The position numbers and the translations under genes are program-made. A model generated the notes under the pieces. It made no database searches. It saw nothing but the letters and a program-made list of their open reading frames with translations, and was not told the origin of the DNA. Positions 35,438 through 44,011 of a DNA stretch of 57,373 nucleotides are shown piece by piece. How positions within the stretch are numbered: position 1 is the stretch's first letter; each line of letters opens with the position of its first letter. Origin of the DNA: an uncultured Bacilli bacterium (GTDB lineage Bacteria > Bacillota_I > Bacilli_A > ML615J-28 > CAG-313); NCBI GenBank assembly GCA_949879765.1, contig CATLBQ010000009.1, positions 1 to 57,373 on the forward strand, written 5' to 3'.

Positions 35438-36769
35438 ATGCCGTTATTTAAATTACCTGGTGTTCATGTACCACACCATAAAAATACCGCAAATTTGAAG
35501 GCTACGAAGATGCCTATTCCTCATGAAGTACTCATACCGATGTCTATGCACATTGGTGCTCCAGCTAAACCACTTGTTCAAGCAGGAGATAAAGTGAAAG
35601 TAGGTCAAAAAATTGCCGAAGCAGGAGGGTATATTTCTAGTCCTATTCATGCATCAATTTCTGGAACAGTAAAGAAAATGGAAGATATATTGATGTCAAA
35701 TGGCAATTATGTACCTGCTATTTTAATTGAGTCAGATGAAAAGATGGAAGTATCAGAATCCGTAAAACCCGTAGAACTTACCGATCAAGCTTCATTTGTC
35801 CAAGCCATTAAAGAAAGTGGTATTGTTGGTCTTGGTGGTGCGGGATTTCCTACTTATGTCAAACTAGATGTAAAAGATTTATCTAAAATTGAAGAAGTCA
35901 TCATCAATTGCGCAGAGTGTGAACCCTACATTACCGCAGATACAAGAACAATGATTGATAATATTGATGATGTTGAAAAAGGTGTTCAATTATTAAAACA
36001 ATATTTACAAGCCAAAAAAATTATCTTTGGTATAGAAAATAATAAAAAGGAAGCTATTGCCTCTTTACAAACATTAGCTCAAAAAGATGATACACTTTCA
36101 GTACATATTCTTCCTGCTATTTATCCACAAGGTGGTGAAAAAGTACTGATTTATCATTCAACCAAAAAAGTGGTACCAGAAGGAAAATTACCACTAGATG
36201 TGGGGGTAGTGATACTCAATATTACCACGCTTGCAATGATTGCAAAATACATTGAAACAGGTATGCCTCTTGTCGAAAAGGTTGTTACTGTAGATGGATC
36301 ATGCGTTGCAAAACCTCAAAATGTTATTGTCCCTATTGGAACAAAATTAAAAGAGGTATTTGCGTATTGTGAAGGATTTAAAACATCACCATATAAAGTG
36401 ATGTATGGTGGACCGATGATGGGAATAGCAGTACCAAATTTGGATGTACCTATTTTAAAATCCACTAATGCGATATTGGCTTTCAATGAAAAAGAAGCTC
36501 ATCTTCCAGAACCTAGTGCATGTATTAAATGTGGTAGATGTATCAATCATTGTCCACTCCATTTAAACCCACCAGCTTTTGCAAAAGCATTAGAATTAGA
36601 TCAACCAGAAGAACTAGAAAAATTAAAAGTTAATCTTTGTATGGAATGTGGCGTATGTTCTTTTATTTGTCCTGCAAAACGCCCACTTGTACAAAATAAT
36701 CGATTAGCAAAAGCAGAATTAAGAAGATACATAACAAAAAAGAAAGAAGAGGAAAAAGAAAATGAATAA
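35438..36769 (+). CDS. rnfC: Rnf complex subunit RnfC
   Basis: RnfC is the soluble NADH/FMN-binding subunit of the ferredoxin:NAD oxidoreductase. The 443 residues include the FMN/NADH part with GLGGAGFPTYVKL (about 130-142) and NCAECEPYI, then two 4Fe-4S motifs CIKCGRCINHCP and CMECGVCSFICP. It ends with a Lys/Glu-rich tail. AAAGGAG precedes the ATG. It is the first gene of the rnfCDGEAB order typical of clostridia, 50 bp before rnfD. Confidence 0.95.
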   Translation: MPLFKLPGVHVPHHKNTANLKATKMPIPHEVLIPMSMHIGAPAKPLVQAGDKVKVGQKIAEAGGYISSPIHASISGTVKKMEDILMSNGNYVPAILIESDEKMEVSESVKPVELTDQASFVQAIKESGIVGLGGAGFPTYVKLDVKDLSKIEEVIINCAECEPYITADTRTMIDNIDDVEKGVQLLKQYLQAKKIIFGIENNKKEAIASLQTLAQKDDTLSVHILPAIYPQGGEKVLIYHSTKKVVPEGKLPLDVGVVILNITTLAMIAKYIETGMPLVEKVVTVDGSCVAKPQNVIVPIGTKLKEVFAYCEGFKTSPYKVMYGGPMMGIAVPNLDVPILKSTNAILAFNEKEAHLPEPSACIKCGRCINHCPLHLNPPAFAKALELDQPEELEKLKVNLCMECGVCSFICPAKRPLVQNNRLAKAELRRYITKKKEEEKENE

Positions 36770-36819
36770 TAAAAAGAACTTTTTCCAAAATAAAATGTAC
36801 CCAAAAGGAGTAGTTACTG

Positions 36820-37854
36820 ATGTTAGATAAAACGAAACAAACAAATGAAATTCATCAAAGTGAACCAGATGTTCAAATAGCATCACATAGTGCGGATACG
36901 AAACCAACAGATGCTTATCAAGTAGATCATCCGTTTTATGTAAGTTCATCTCCTCATATCTTTAGTAAATCTACTACCCAAAAAATTATGTTAGATGTTT
37001 TGATTGCGTTGCTTCCTGCAACTATAGCATCTATTGTCCTTTTTGGATATAAAGCACTGATTTTGGTTTTAGTGTGTACTGCATCTGCTGTTTTCTTTGA
37101 ATGGGCATTCCAAAAAATCTGCAAACAAAAAATAGTGATTGGTGATTTATCGGCAGCAGTTACAGGATTATTACTTGCTTTAAATTTACCATCTAGTGTA
37201 ACTTGGTGGCAAGGCATGATTGGTAGTTTGATTGCGGTAGTTGTTGTCAAAGGATTATTTGGGGGTATTGGTAAGAATTTTGCCAACCCAGCGATTACAT
37301 CTAGAATTATTATGTTACTTGCTTTTGGTACTGTAGGTGCGAGCGTGCAACCTGTTATTGGTGATATCACATCAAGTGCTACACCTTTAGCTATTTTGCC
37401 AGCAAAACTTCCTGTTCAAACATTAGGAGAAATGTTTATTGGGTTAAGAGGAGGTGCCATTGGTGAAGGATGTATTGCGGCACTACTTCTAGGATTTATT
37501 TATTTATTAGTAAGAAAAGTTATTACATGGCATACACCTGTTGTATATATCGGTACTGTATTTGTACTTAGTTTTCTCCTCAATGGTGATTTAGAAATTA
37601 CCCTTTATGAAATTCTTTCAGGTGGATTATTCCTTGGTGCTATCTTTATGGCAACAGATTATACAACAACTCCATCTAGACCACTAGGAAAAGTAATATT
37701 TGCAGTAGGCTGTGCACTAATAACAGTTGCTATTCGTCGATGGGGAAATTTACCAGAAGGTGTATCATATTCCATTTTATTTATGAATATACTTACACCA
37801 TATATTGATAAATGGGTGGAAAAGAAACCATTTGGAGGTGTAAAACATGAATAA
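36820..37854 (+). CDS. rnfD: Rnf complex subunit RnfD (FMN-bearing)
   Basis: An integral membrane subunit that carries a covalently bound FMN. The Thr in DITSSATPLA (SSAT at 185-188) fits the known FMN attachment site. Ten or so hydrophobic segments follow SSSPHIFSK. The N-terminal ~40 residues are hydrophilic and absent from proteobacterial RsxD, which starts near the SSPH motif. AAAAGGAG ends 9 nt before the ATG, supporting the long start. Its end overlaps rnfG by 8 bp. Confidence 0.94.
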   Translation: MLDKTKQTNEIHQSEPDVQIASHSADTKPTDAYQVDHPFYVSSSPHIFSKSTTQKIMLDVLIALLPATIASIVLFGYKALILVLVCTASAVFFEWAFQKICKQKIVIGDLSAAVTGLLLALNLPSSVTWWQGMIGSLIAVVVVKGLFGGIGKNFANPAITSRIIMLLAFGTVGASVQPVIGDITSSATPLAILPAKLPVQTLGEMFIGLRGGAIGEGCIAALLLGFIYLLVRKVITWHTPVVYIGTVFVLSFLLNGDLEITLYEILSGGLFLGAIFMATDYTTTPSRPLGKVIFAVGCALITVAIRRWGNLPEGVSYSILFMNILTPYIDKWVEKKPFGGVKHE

Positions 37855-38386
37855 AAATGTCAAAAGTGTAATTGTTTTAACGATAATTTGTTTGGTTGTT
37901 GGTGCAGTTCTTGCCTTAACCAATCATTTTACAGCCCCAATTGTTGAAGAAACCAATCGAAAAAAGGCACTTGCTTCTTGTTTTGAAGTAATGCCTGCTG
38001 CAGACGATTTTAAAGTAGTAGAAAAAGGAACTACCGATGTTGTAAAACGTATCTATCAAGCATTAGATAAAGATCAAAAAGTCATTGGATATACATTTGA
38101 AATGGAGACATCAGGATATAGTTCAGGATTAATTATTCTTTGCGGTATTGATTTAGAAGGAAAAATTACAAGTATTAAAACAGTAGCTACTCAAGAAAGT
38201 ACAGGATATGGTAGTAAGGCAACAGAACCTGCTTATGCGAATCAGTACAATGGTATATCAGTATCTGAACTTTCAAATGTACAAAATATCAGTGGTGCTA
38301 CAAAAACTTCTAATGCCTATAGAGCAGCGATTCAAGCCGCATTTGATGCGTTTGAAGTAGTAAAAGGAGGTAGCCAAAATGAATAA
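37847..38386 (+). CDS. rnfG: Rnf complex subunit RnfG (FMN-bearing)
   Basis: RnfG has one N-terminal membrane helix (about 8-25) and an external FMN domain. The flavin is attached to Thr in the SGAT motif, seen near residue 150 in ISGATKTS. 179 residues is the usual length. ApbE, the enzyme attaching the FMN, is encoded downstream at 41487. It overlaps both rnfD and rnfE by 8 bp, indicating coupled translation. Confidence 0.94.
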   Translation: MNKNVKSVIVLTIICLVVGAVLALTNHFTAPIVEETNRKKALASCFEVMPAADDFKVVEKGTTDVVKRIYQALDKDQKVIGYTFEMETSGYSSGLIILCGIDLEGKITSIKTVATQESTGYGSKATEPAYANQYNGISVSELSNVQNISGATKTSNAYRAAIQAAFDAFEVVKGGSQNE

Positions 38387-39095
38387 ACAAAATAAATTAG
38401 GCATTCTTCTGAAAGGATTGATTCAAGAAAACCCAGTATTAGTACTCATTTTAGGAACATGTCCTACACTTGCTATGTCCAATAGTGTCATCTCAGCTGT
38501 AGCTATGGGTGTTTCCGCAACGCTAGTTTTACTTTGTTCTAATATTGTGATTTCATTATTGCGTAAAGTGATTCCAGATCAAGTGCGCATACCAAGTTAT
38601 ATTGTAATTATTGCTGGATTTGTAACTATGGTTCAAATGCTTTTACAAGCATATCTGCCAAGTTTATACGAAATGCTCGGAGTATACCTTGCCCTAATTG
38701 TGGTAAACTGTATTATATTGGGACGTGCAGAGATGTATGCAAGTAAAAATAATGTTATCGACTCAGCACTAGATGGTATTGGTATGGGAATAGGATTTAC
38801 CCTTGCACTTTTTGCAATGGCAACTATTCGAGAAGTATTTGGCAATGCAAGTTTTGCAGGAATAGCTATCCCGTTCCTAGAGCCATATAAAATTTCTATT
38901 TTAACCATGGCACCTGGAGGATTCTTTGTGTTTGGCTGTATGATTGCTTTAGTCAATAAAATTTCAAAAGGTAAAGCTATTCGGAAAAAGGAATTTGGAT
39001 GTGCAGGTTGTCCATCACAAGCAGTGTGTGGAAAAACAGGATGTGATGCTGGAAATATCCAAGAAATTCAAGTGGAAAAGGAGAGTAACGCATAA
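38379..39095 (+). CDS. rnfE: Rnf complex subunit RnfE
   Basis: A six-segment membrane subunit homologous to RnfA and NqrD. The 238-residue protein opens GILLKGLIQENPVLVLILG, has the family NCIILGRAEMYA motif with a Cys that can ligate the Fe-S centre shared with RnfA, and ends with a hydrophilic tail rich in cysteines (CAGCPSQAVCGKTGC). That tail has four Cys within 16 residues and is not part of the core fold; it could bind metal. Confidence 0.93.
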   Translation: MNKQNKLGILLKGLIQENPVLVLILGTCPTLAMSNSVISAVAMGVSATLVLLCSNIVISLLRKVIPDQVRIPSYIVIIAGFVTMVQMLLQAYLPSLYEMLGVYLALIVVNCIILGRAEMYASKNNVIDSALDGIGMGIGFTLALFAMATIREVFGNASFAGIAIPFLEPYKISILTMAPGGFFVFGCMIALVNKISKGKAIRKKEFGCAGCPSQAVCGKTGCDAGNIQEIQVEKESNA

Positions 39096-39688
39096 TGATT
39101 AAAAGTCTAGTTATTATATTGATGACATCTGTTTTGGTCAATAACTATGTATTAAATAAGTTTTTAGGAATTTGCCCCTTTTTAGGTGTATCTAAAAAAT
39201 TAAATCAAGCTGTGGGAATGGGCGTTGCTGTCATATTTGTTATGCTTCTGGCTACCCTTGTGACTTGGCCAATTTATAAATTTTTACTTTTACCAAATGA
39301 TTTGGTATTTATGCAAACCATTGTATTTATTCTAGTGATTGCCGCACTGGTTCAATTGGTGGAAATTATATTAAAAAGATATATTCCAGGACTTCATCAA
39401 TCCTTGGGTGTATATTTACCACTGATTACAACCAATTGTGCTGTTTTAGGTGTAACCATTAATAACATCACAGATAATTATAATTTTATAGAGTCTATGG
39501 TTAGTTCACTTGGTTGTGGTCTTGGTTTCTTACTAGCAATGGTATTATTTGCAGGTGTTCGTTCAAGATTAGAAACGGCAAAACCACCAAAATCATTTGA
39601 AGGATTACCACTTACTTTGATTGCAGCGGCTATTGTATCTTGTGCATTCTTTGGATTTGCTGGAATTGTTGAAAATTTATTTATGTAA
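39095..39688 (+). CDS. rnfA: Rnf complex subunit RnfA
   Basis: Six-segment membrane protein that, with RnfE, forms the pseudosymmetric core and holds an Fe-S cluster between them. The 197 residues include VNNYVLNKFLGICPFLGVS near the start and PLITTNCAVLGV with the conserved Cys in the centre. It begins at a TAATG overlap with rnfE and ends 9 bp before rnfB. Confidence 0.95.
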   Translation: MIKSLVIILMTSVLVNNYVLNKFLGICPFLGVSKKLNQAVGMGVAVIFVMLLATLVTWPIYKFLLLPNDLVFMQTIVFILVIAALVQLVEIILKRYIPGLHQSLGVYLPLITTNCAVLGVTINNITDNYNFIESMVSSLGCGLGFLLAMVLFAGVRSRLETAKPPKSFEGLPLTLIAAAIVSCAFFGFAGIVENLFM

Positions 39689-39697
39689 GGGGTAATT

Positions 39698-40528
39698 ATG
39701 ACCATTCTAATATCAATTATATTAATTACAGCAATTGGTTTATTGTGTAGTGGTATGTTAGTATTAGCATCTCACTTTATGCGTGTACCAGTTGATGAAA
39801 CTGAACAAAAAATTAGAGCTTGTTTACCAGGTGTAAATTGTGGTGCATGTGGTTATACAGGCTGCGATAGTTATGCTAAAGCTCTTGCTACTCAAAAAGG
39901 CATCAAAACAAACCTTTGTGTACCAGGTGCAGATAAGGTAGCAAAAGAAGTCGCTAATGTTTTAGGTGTAGAAGCAGAAGATGTAGTTGAACAAGTAGCT
40001 TTTATTCACTGTTTAGGTGATTGTAATAAATGTTCTGATAAGCATATATATGAAGGATTAGAAAGTTGTGCAGCTGCCAATATGTTATATAGTGGAGAGT
40101 CTAGTTGCTCTTATGGCTGTTTAGGGTATGGAGATTGTGTAAAGGTATGTCCAGTAGATGCCATTTGTATAGAAAATGGAATTGCTCATGTGAATCCAAG
40201 AAAGTGTATTGGCTGTGGACTTTGCGAAAAAGTATGTCCTAATCATCTAATTACATTATTTGCAGATGTCGAAAATATGGCGGTTACTTGTAGTAATAGA
40301 GAAAAAGGCGCTATTGCTCGTAAGCAATGCACAAATGCATGCATCAAATGTAAAAAATGTGAAAACAATTGTCCTACAAATGCGATAAAAGTAAAAAATA
40401 ATTTGGCTGAAATTGATTATGATTTATGTATTCATTGTGGAAAATGTGCAGAAGTATGTCCAGTAGGTTGTATTACAGAAGCCAATTTCTCAGGAAGTCA
40501 TAGAACAACAAATGATTCGAAAATATAA
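39698..40528 (+). CDS. rnfB: Rnf complex subunit RnfB (ferredoxin-binding)
   Basis: RnfB accepts electrons from ferredoxin. After an N-terminal membrane helix comes the 4Fe-4S motif CLPGVNCGACGYTGCDSYA (about 43-60), then several ferredoxin-like motifs: CLGYGDCVKVCP, CIGCGLCEKVCP, CIKCKKCENNCP and CIHCGKCAEVCP. 276 residues is in the family range. It overlaps the following gene by 17 bp, so that gene belongs to the same operon. Confidence 0.95.
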   Translation: MTILISIILITAIGLLCSGMLVLASHFMRVPVDETEQKIRACLPGVNCGACGYTGCDSYAKALATQKGIKTNLCVPGADKVAKEVANVLGVEAEDVVEQVAFIHCLGDCNKCSDKHIYEGLESCAAANMLYSGESSCSYGCLGYGDCVKVCPVDAICIENGIAHVNPRKCIGCGLCEKVCPNHLITLFADVENMAVTCSNREKGAIARKQCTNACIKCKKCENNCPTNAIKVKNNLAEIDYDLCIHCGKCAEVCPVGCITEANFSGSHRTTNDSKI

Positions 40529-40892
40529 GAAAGATATTATATTCATCGTTGCTATATTAGGGGTGGCACTACTCTTATTTATAGTGTTTCAATTGACAAA
40601 AAAACCAGGAAAGTATGTAGTGATTACCCAAAATGGGAAAGAAATTGCTAAATATGAATTAAATGAAGATAGACAAGTTTCAATACCTTATCAAGAAGGG
40701 AAATATAATGTTTTAGTTATACGAGATCAAAAAGCATATATATCTACTGCGACTTGTCCTGATCAATTGTGTGTCAAACAAAGAAGTATTTCCAAGGTCA
40801 ATGAGACACTCGTTTGTCTTCCCAATAAAATGGTTGTCAAAGTCATTGGGGATGAACCACCCCATGTGGATATAATGAGTGGAAAATCATGA
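40512..40892 (+). CDS. NusG domain II-like membrane-anchored protein
   Basis: A 126-residue protein with an N-terminal membrane helix (about 9-27) and an external domain of the NusG_II type, ending with two short cysteine motifs, CPDQLCVK and VCLPNKMVVKVIG, which recur in members of the family found beside Rnf and ApbE genes. The function is not known; accessory for Rnf or flavin work is inference. It overlaps rnfB by 17 bp and the next gene by 4 bp. Confidence 0.85.
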   Translation: MIRKYKKDIIFIVAILGVALLLFIVFQLTKKPGKYVVITQNGKEIAKYELNEDRQVSIPYQEGKYNVLVIRDQKAYISTATCPDQLCVKQRSISKVNETLVCLPNKMVVKVIGDEPPHVDIMSGKS

Positions 40893-41392
40893 AAAAAGAA
40901 ACCAAAAGATTTGCAATTTTATCCATTATGATTGGTCTTTCATTAGTGCTATCATATGTAGATTCCCTGATTCCTATAGTGGTAACGATTCCAGGTATTA
41001 AATTAGGACTAGCCAATATTGCAACCATATATGTATTGTATCGGTTAGGCATAAAAGAAGCCATTATAGTATCTATTTTAAGGGTATTCCTTTCAGCTTT
41101 ACTATTTGGAACAGTTGTGACGCTATCTTATAGTATCGTTGGTGCAACACTTAGTTTAGTCATTATGATTGTATTCAAACGGATTAGTTCATTGCATATG
41201 ATTACTATTAGTATTCTAGGTGCAGTTATGCACAATATGGGGCAAATAGCTGTGGCTATGTTCATTATGAGTACCAAAGAAATCATTTATTATTTGCCTA
41301 TTCTTGTCATAACGGGAGTGATTTCTGGTATAGGTGTTGGCCTTTTGGCGATACTTGTCTTGAAATACACACAAAACATTTTTCATGAATGA
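40889..41392 (+). CDS. Gx transporter family (HepS component I-like) membrane protein
   Basis: A 167-residue membrane protein with five or six hydrophobic segments and the family core IPGIKLGLANIATIYVLYRLG. Annotations name it heptaprenyl diphosphate synthase component I, but the sequence has no prenyltransferase motif and looks like an S-component-type transporter fold. The four-base overlap ATGA with the preceding gene and the position behind rnfB are the regular context of this family. The transported substrate is unknown; a flavin or its precursor would fit (inference). Confidence 0.85.
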   Translation: MKKETKRFAILSIMIGLSLVLSYVDSLIPIVVTIPGIKLGLANIATIYVLYRLGIKEAIIVSILRVFLSALLFGTVVTLSYSIVGATLSLVIMIVFKRISSLHMITISILGAVMHNMGQIAVAMFIMSTKEIIYYLPILVITGVISGIGVGLLAILVLKYTQNIFHE

Positions 41393-41411
41393 GTTACATA
41401 TTGCCAAGCGT

Positions 41412-41440
41412 TTGACAATTATATCTAAATTAGTTACAAT
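41412..41440 (+). promoter_or_regulatory. Promoter of apbE
   Basis: TTGACA (41412-41417), a 17-bp spacer and TACAAT (41435-41440). The next base is the start of the hairpin at 41441. Confidence 0.75.
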
Positions 41441-41466
41441 AATAAGAGGAGAAATCCTCTTATTTT
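41441..41466 (+). terminator. Terminator of the rnf operon overlapping the apbE start region
   Basis: AATAAGAGGA (41441-41450) pairs with TCCTCTTATT (41455-41464) around GAAA, followed by further T residues. A transcript from the promoter at 41412 would begin inside the left arm near 41447, so the terminator can act on rnf mRNA but not on apbE mRNA. Confidence 0.8.
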
Positions 41467-41486
41467 TACGTTAAAGGAGTCTAGGA

Positions 41487-42560
41487 ATGCACTTAAAAAT
41501 AAACAAAATAGCTTGTTTATGGGTTGGATTTTTGAGCATTTTTGTATGTACAAGTTGTCAATGTGCTTTTTCAAAAGATAAACAATATAGTAAAACATAT
41601 TTTGAATATTTTGATACCATCATTACCATTATAGGATATGAAAAGCAAGAAGCTGCTTTTATTGAAAAAACCACACAAATAGAAAAGTTACTTCAAGAAT
41701 ACAATCAATTATATGATATTTATTATGCCTATCAAGGTATCAATAATCTATATACTGTGAATCAACAAGCGGGTAAACAACCAGTAAAAGTAGATCAAAA
41801 AATTATCGATCTAATAGTTTACGCAAAAGATATGTATGAGAAAAGCCATCAAATGATGAATATTGCTATGGGACCAGTTTTAGCTCTTTGGCATCAGGCA
41901 AGAAGTTTTGCGATGGATTACCCAGAACAAGCGAGTATTCCTACAATGCAAGATTTAGAACAAGCTAACCTTTATACCAATATAAATAATATTATTATCG
42001 ATGAAGTCAATCAAACGTTGTTTTTAAAAGAAGAGGGGATGTCTATAGATGTGGGTGCAATCGCCAAAGGGTTTGCTACTGAAGAGATTGCAAAATATTT
42101 GATGCAAGCAGGTGAAATTCCCTATGTCATCAATGCAGGGGGAAACATTAGAGTTCTTGGGTTAAAACCAGATGGTAGCCAGTGGAATGTCGGAATTCAA
42201 AACCCCGATTTATTAAGTAGTCAATCACAAATCGAAATAGTATCGATCCGAAATCTTGCAGTAGTTACAAGTGGATCTTATCAAAGATATTTTACAGTTG
42301 CGGGAAAACAATATCATCATATTATATCCCCAGTTACGTTAATGCCAAGTGATACCTTTGTATCTGTAACTGTGGTAAGTCCTCATTCTGGTATGGCTGA
42401 TGCGCTTTCAACTGCTTTGTTTAATCTGAGTATAGAAGAAGGAATGGCACTTATTGCAAAATTAGAACAAACTGAGGCGATGTGGATTGATGCCAATTAT
42501 CAAATCCATTATTCAACCCATTTTCAAGATTATCAATACCAAGGAGGCAAATATGAATAA
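41487..42560 (+). CDS. apbE: FAD:protein FMN transferase ApbE (lipoprotein)
   Basis: Attaches FMN covalently to threonines of RnfG and RnfD using FAD. The N-terminus has a hydrophobic signal with cysteines at FVCTSCQC; the lipobox is atypical, so lipid anchoring is probable but not certain. The catalytic region is DVGAIAKGFATEEI, followed by NAGGNIRVLG and SGSYQRYF, with the metal-binding HHIISP. 357 residues is normal. AAAGGAG precedes the ATG. It is placed right after the rnf operon. Confidence 0.93.
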   Translation: MHLKINKIACLWVGFLSIFVCTSCQCAFSKDKQYSKTYFEYFDTIITIIGYEKQEAAFIEKTTQIEKLLQEYNQLYDIYYAYQGINNLYTVNQQAGKQPVKVDQKIIDLIVYAKDMYEKSHQMMNIAMGPVLALWHQARSFAMDYPEQASIPTMQDLEQANLYTNINNIIIDEVNQTLFLKEEGMSIDVGAIAKGFATEEIAKYLMQAGEIPYVINAGGNIRVLGLKPDGSQWNVGIQNPDLLSSQSQIEIVSIRNLAVVTSGSYQRYFTVAGKQYHHIISPVTLMPSDTFVSVTVVSPHSGMADALSTALFNLSIEEGMALIAKLEQTEAMWIDANYQIHYSTHFQDYQYQGGKYE

Positions 42561-43347
42561 TCCAAAAGTCAAAGAAGAAAATCTAAGAAAGAATAAACCC
42601 AATAAAATTATTCCAATCATCAATACTATATTTGCTGTGATATTACTAGTAGGTACGATATATCTTAAAATCAGATGGGGGAAAGAATTTCATATTGTTT
42701 ACTTTATTTTAATGCTCGTCCTAATTGTTTTATTTCCTATTGGAAGCTGGTATAACAGTTATTTTTCAAAAATCCAAAATACCAAACGCATTTATAATTA
42801 TGATAAAGAAACCAAAGAAATAGTAGCTTATATCAAAAGATTACAATCTTATAAGGGAATAGAGTTAAATAGAACACTTCAATTAGAGTGGAGTTATGAA
42901 TTCACGGATCAAATTATTGATAAAGTTCCCAATTATAATGAAGAACATTTTTCGTTTGGTCTTGCCAATGAAAATGCCATCATTTTGACTGTAGGGGTTA
43001 GTTTTGCAGGATTAGAATTTAGAGGGTACAATCAAGAGCTGGTGGGGATTTGTGGTGTCATGCCTAAATCCATCTGGTATAAAAAACATTTAAAAGCGCC
43101 TATGGCCAAAAAAGGAAAAATTAGCATTCAAGCAAACGGATTTGAACTGACTCAAAAGACAGTGATTCAAGCCTTGAAGAATCAAGATATTTATTATGAT
43201 AATCGTTCTGGATGGCTTGTTGCGGGTGAAAGAAAATCAACAGTACTAGATGAGGCAATTGAAGTAATGAATGATGTCATTGTGGTGATAAGAAATAATG
43301 AACTTGTGGCCCTATGGATAAAAATAAAAGCTGGACTTGCCATCTAA
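42553..43347 (+). CDS. Membrane protein of unknown function downstream of apbE
   Basis: Starts at ATG 42553, after AAGGAGG, overlapping the apbE end by 8 bp. The 264-residue product has a Lys/Asn-rich hydrophilic start, two membrane segments (about 22-42 and 50-70), and a soluble C-terminal domain of about 190 residues containing YNYDKETKEIVAYIKRLQ and a hydrophobic strand-rich region ending VALWIKIKAGLAI. I recognise no family. The coupled position suggests a link to apbE. Confidence 0.75.
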   Translation: MNNPKVKEENLRKNKPNKIIPIINTIFAVILLVGTIYLKIRWGKEFHIVYFILMLVLIVLFPIGSWYNSYFSKIQNTKRIYNYDKETKEIVAYIKRLQSYKGIELNRTLQLEWSYEFTDQIIDKVPNYNEEHFSFGLANENAIILTVGVSFAGLEFRGYNQELVGICGVMPKSIWYKKHLKAPMAKKGKISIQANGFELTQKTVIQALKNQDIYYDNRSGWLVAGERKSTVLDEAIEVMNDVIVVIRNNELVALWIKIKAGLAI

Positions 43348-43379
43348 CCATAAAAAAATGCATTCTATTTTAATTTTTA

Positions 43380-43408
43380 TTGATAAAATATAAAAAACGT
43401 GATATAAT
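43380..43408 (+). promoter_or_regulatory. Promoter of the lipoprotein gene
   Basis: TTGATA (43380-43385), a 17-bp spacer and TATAAT (43403-43408), 36 bp before the start. Confidence 0.75.
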
Positions 43409-43444
43409 GTTTTTGTAAAGTTTTTAAATATGGAGGAAATAGAA

Positions 43445-43834
43445 ATGAAGAAAGCTTTAAGATTATCTAGTTTAGCTATCGTTTTAATGGCTCTACTTAC
43501 TTTAACTGCATGTGCGCCTAAAGATGCACCTGCCGCAAAACAAAAATTAGAAGACAAAGGTTACACTGTTGTTGCTGATGGAACAGTTATCCCTACAGCA
43601 TTAAAACTTGTAAAGGTTGAGGGTGTTGAAACTGTTTTACTTGCAACTAAAAAAGGAGAAAATGATCAAATTGAATCTGTAACAATGATTTTATTCAAAG
43701 AAAAAGCACAAGCTAAAGATTCATTTGAAGCAGTAAAAGACTATGCTGCAAAGCAAGCAGAAAAAACTAGTGTAAAGCAAGCTGGTAAATGGCTTTACTA
43801 TGGAACAGAACAAGGCATGAAAGATTTTGCTTAA
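43445..43834 (+). CDS. Small predicted lipoprotein
   Basis: A 129-residue exported protein. The ATG at 43445 is 8 nt after GGAGG; a longer frame starting 15 bp upstream begins in that site. The signal peptide reads KKALRLSSLAIVLMALL and the lipobox is LTAC, giving a lipid-modified Cys near residue 24. The mature part (about 105 residues) starts APKDAPAAKQKL, is Lys/Ala-rich and ends KWLYYGTEQGMKDFA. I do not recognise its function. It has its own promoter and terminator. Confidence 0.85.
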   Translation: MKKALRLSSLAIVLMALLTLTACAPKDAPAAKQKLEDKGYTVVADGTVIPTALKLVKVEGVETVLLATKKGENDQIESVTMILFKEKAQAKDSFEAVKDYAAKQAEKTSVKQAGKWLYYGTEQGMKDFA

Positions 43835-43846
43835 TTTATGAAAACA

Positions 43847-43876
43847 AAAAAGGGTGTGGTTTTCCACACCTTTTTG
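43847..43876 (+). terminator. Terminator of the lipoprotein gene
   Basis: GGTGTGG (43853-43859) pairs with CCACACC (43864-43870); flanking A and T runs extend the stem. Confidence 0.9.
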
Positions 43877-43933
43877 CTATTTCTATCCTATCAATACTTT
43901 TTTTTCATTTTACTAGTGTAAATTTTCAAATAA

Positions 43934-43942
43934 TGGTATAAT
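43934..43942 (+). promoter_or_regulatory. Extended -10 promoter of the suf operon
   Basis: TGGTATAAT (43934-43942) is a perfect extended -10 with no clear -35; it is 69 bp before sufC. No known Fe-S regulator site is evident to me in the leader. Confidence 0.6.
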
Positions 43943-44011
43943 AATATATTAGAGGGAACATAACTTAAATTTATATATTTAGCAAAAAGATGTTAAAATG
44001 AGGTGTTATAT

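Noticed and set aside
36762-36830. A 22-residue frame between rnfC and rnfD
   Set aside because: It overlaps the rnfD start out of frame and has no recognisable product. It may affect coupling but cannot be supported as a gene.
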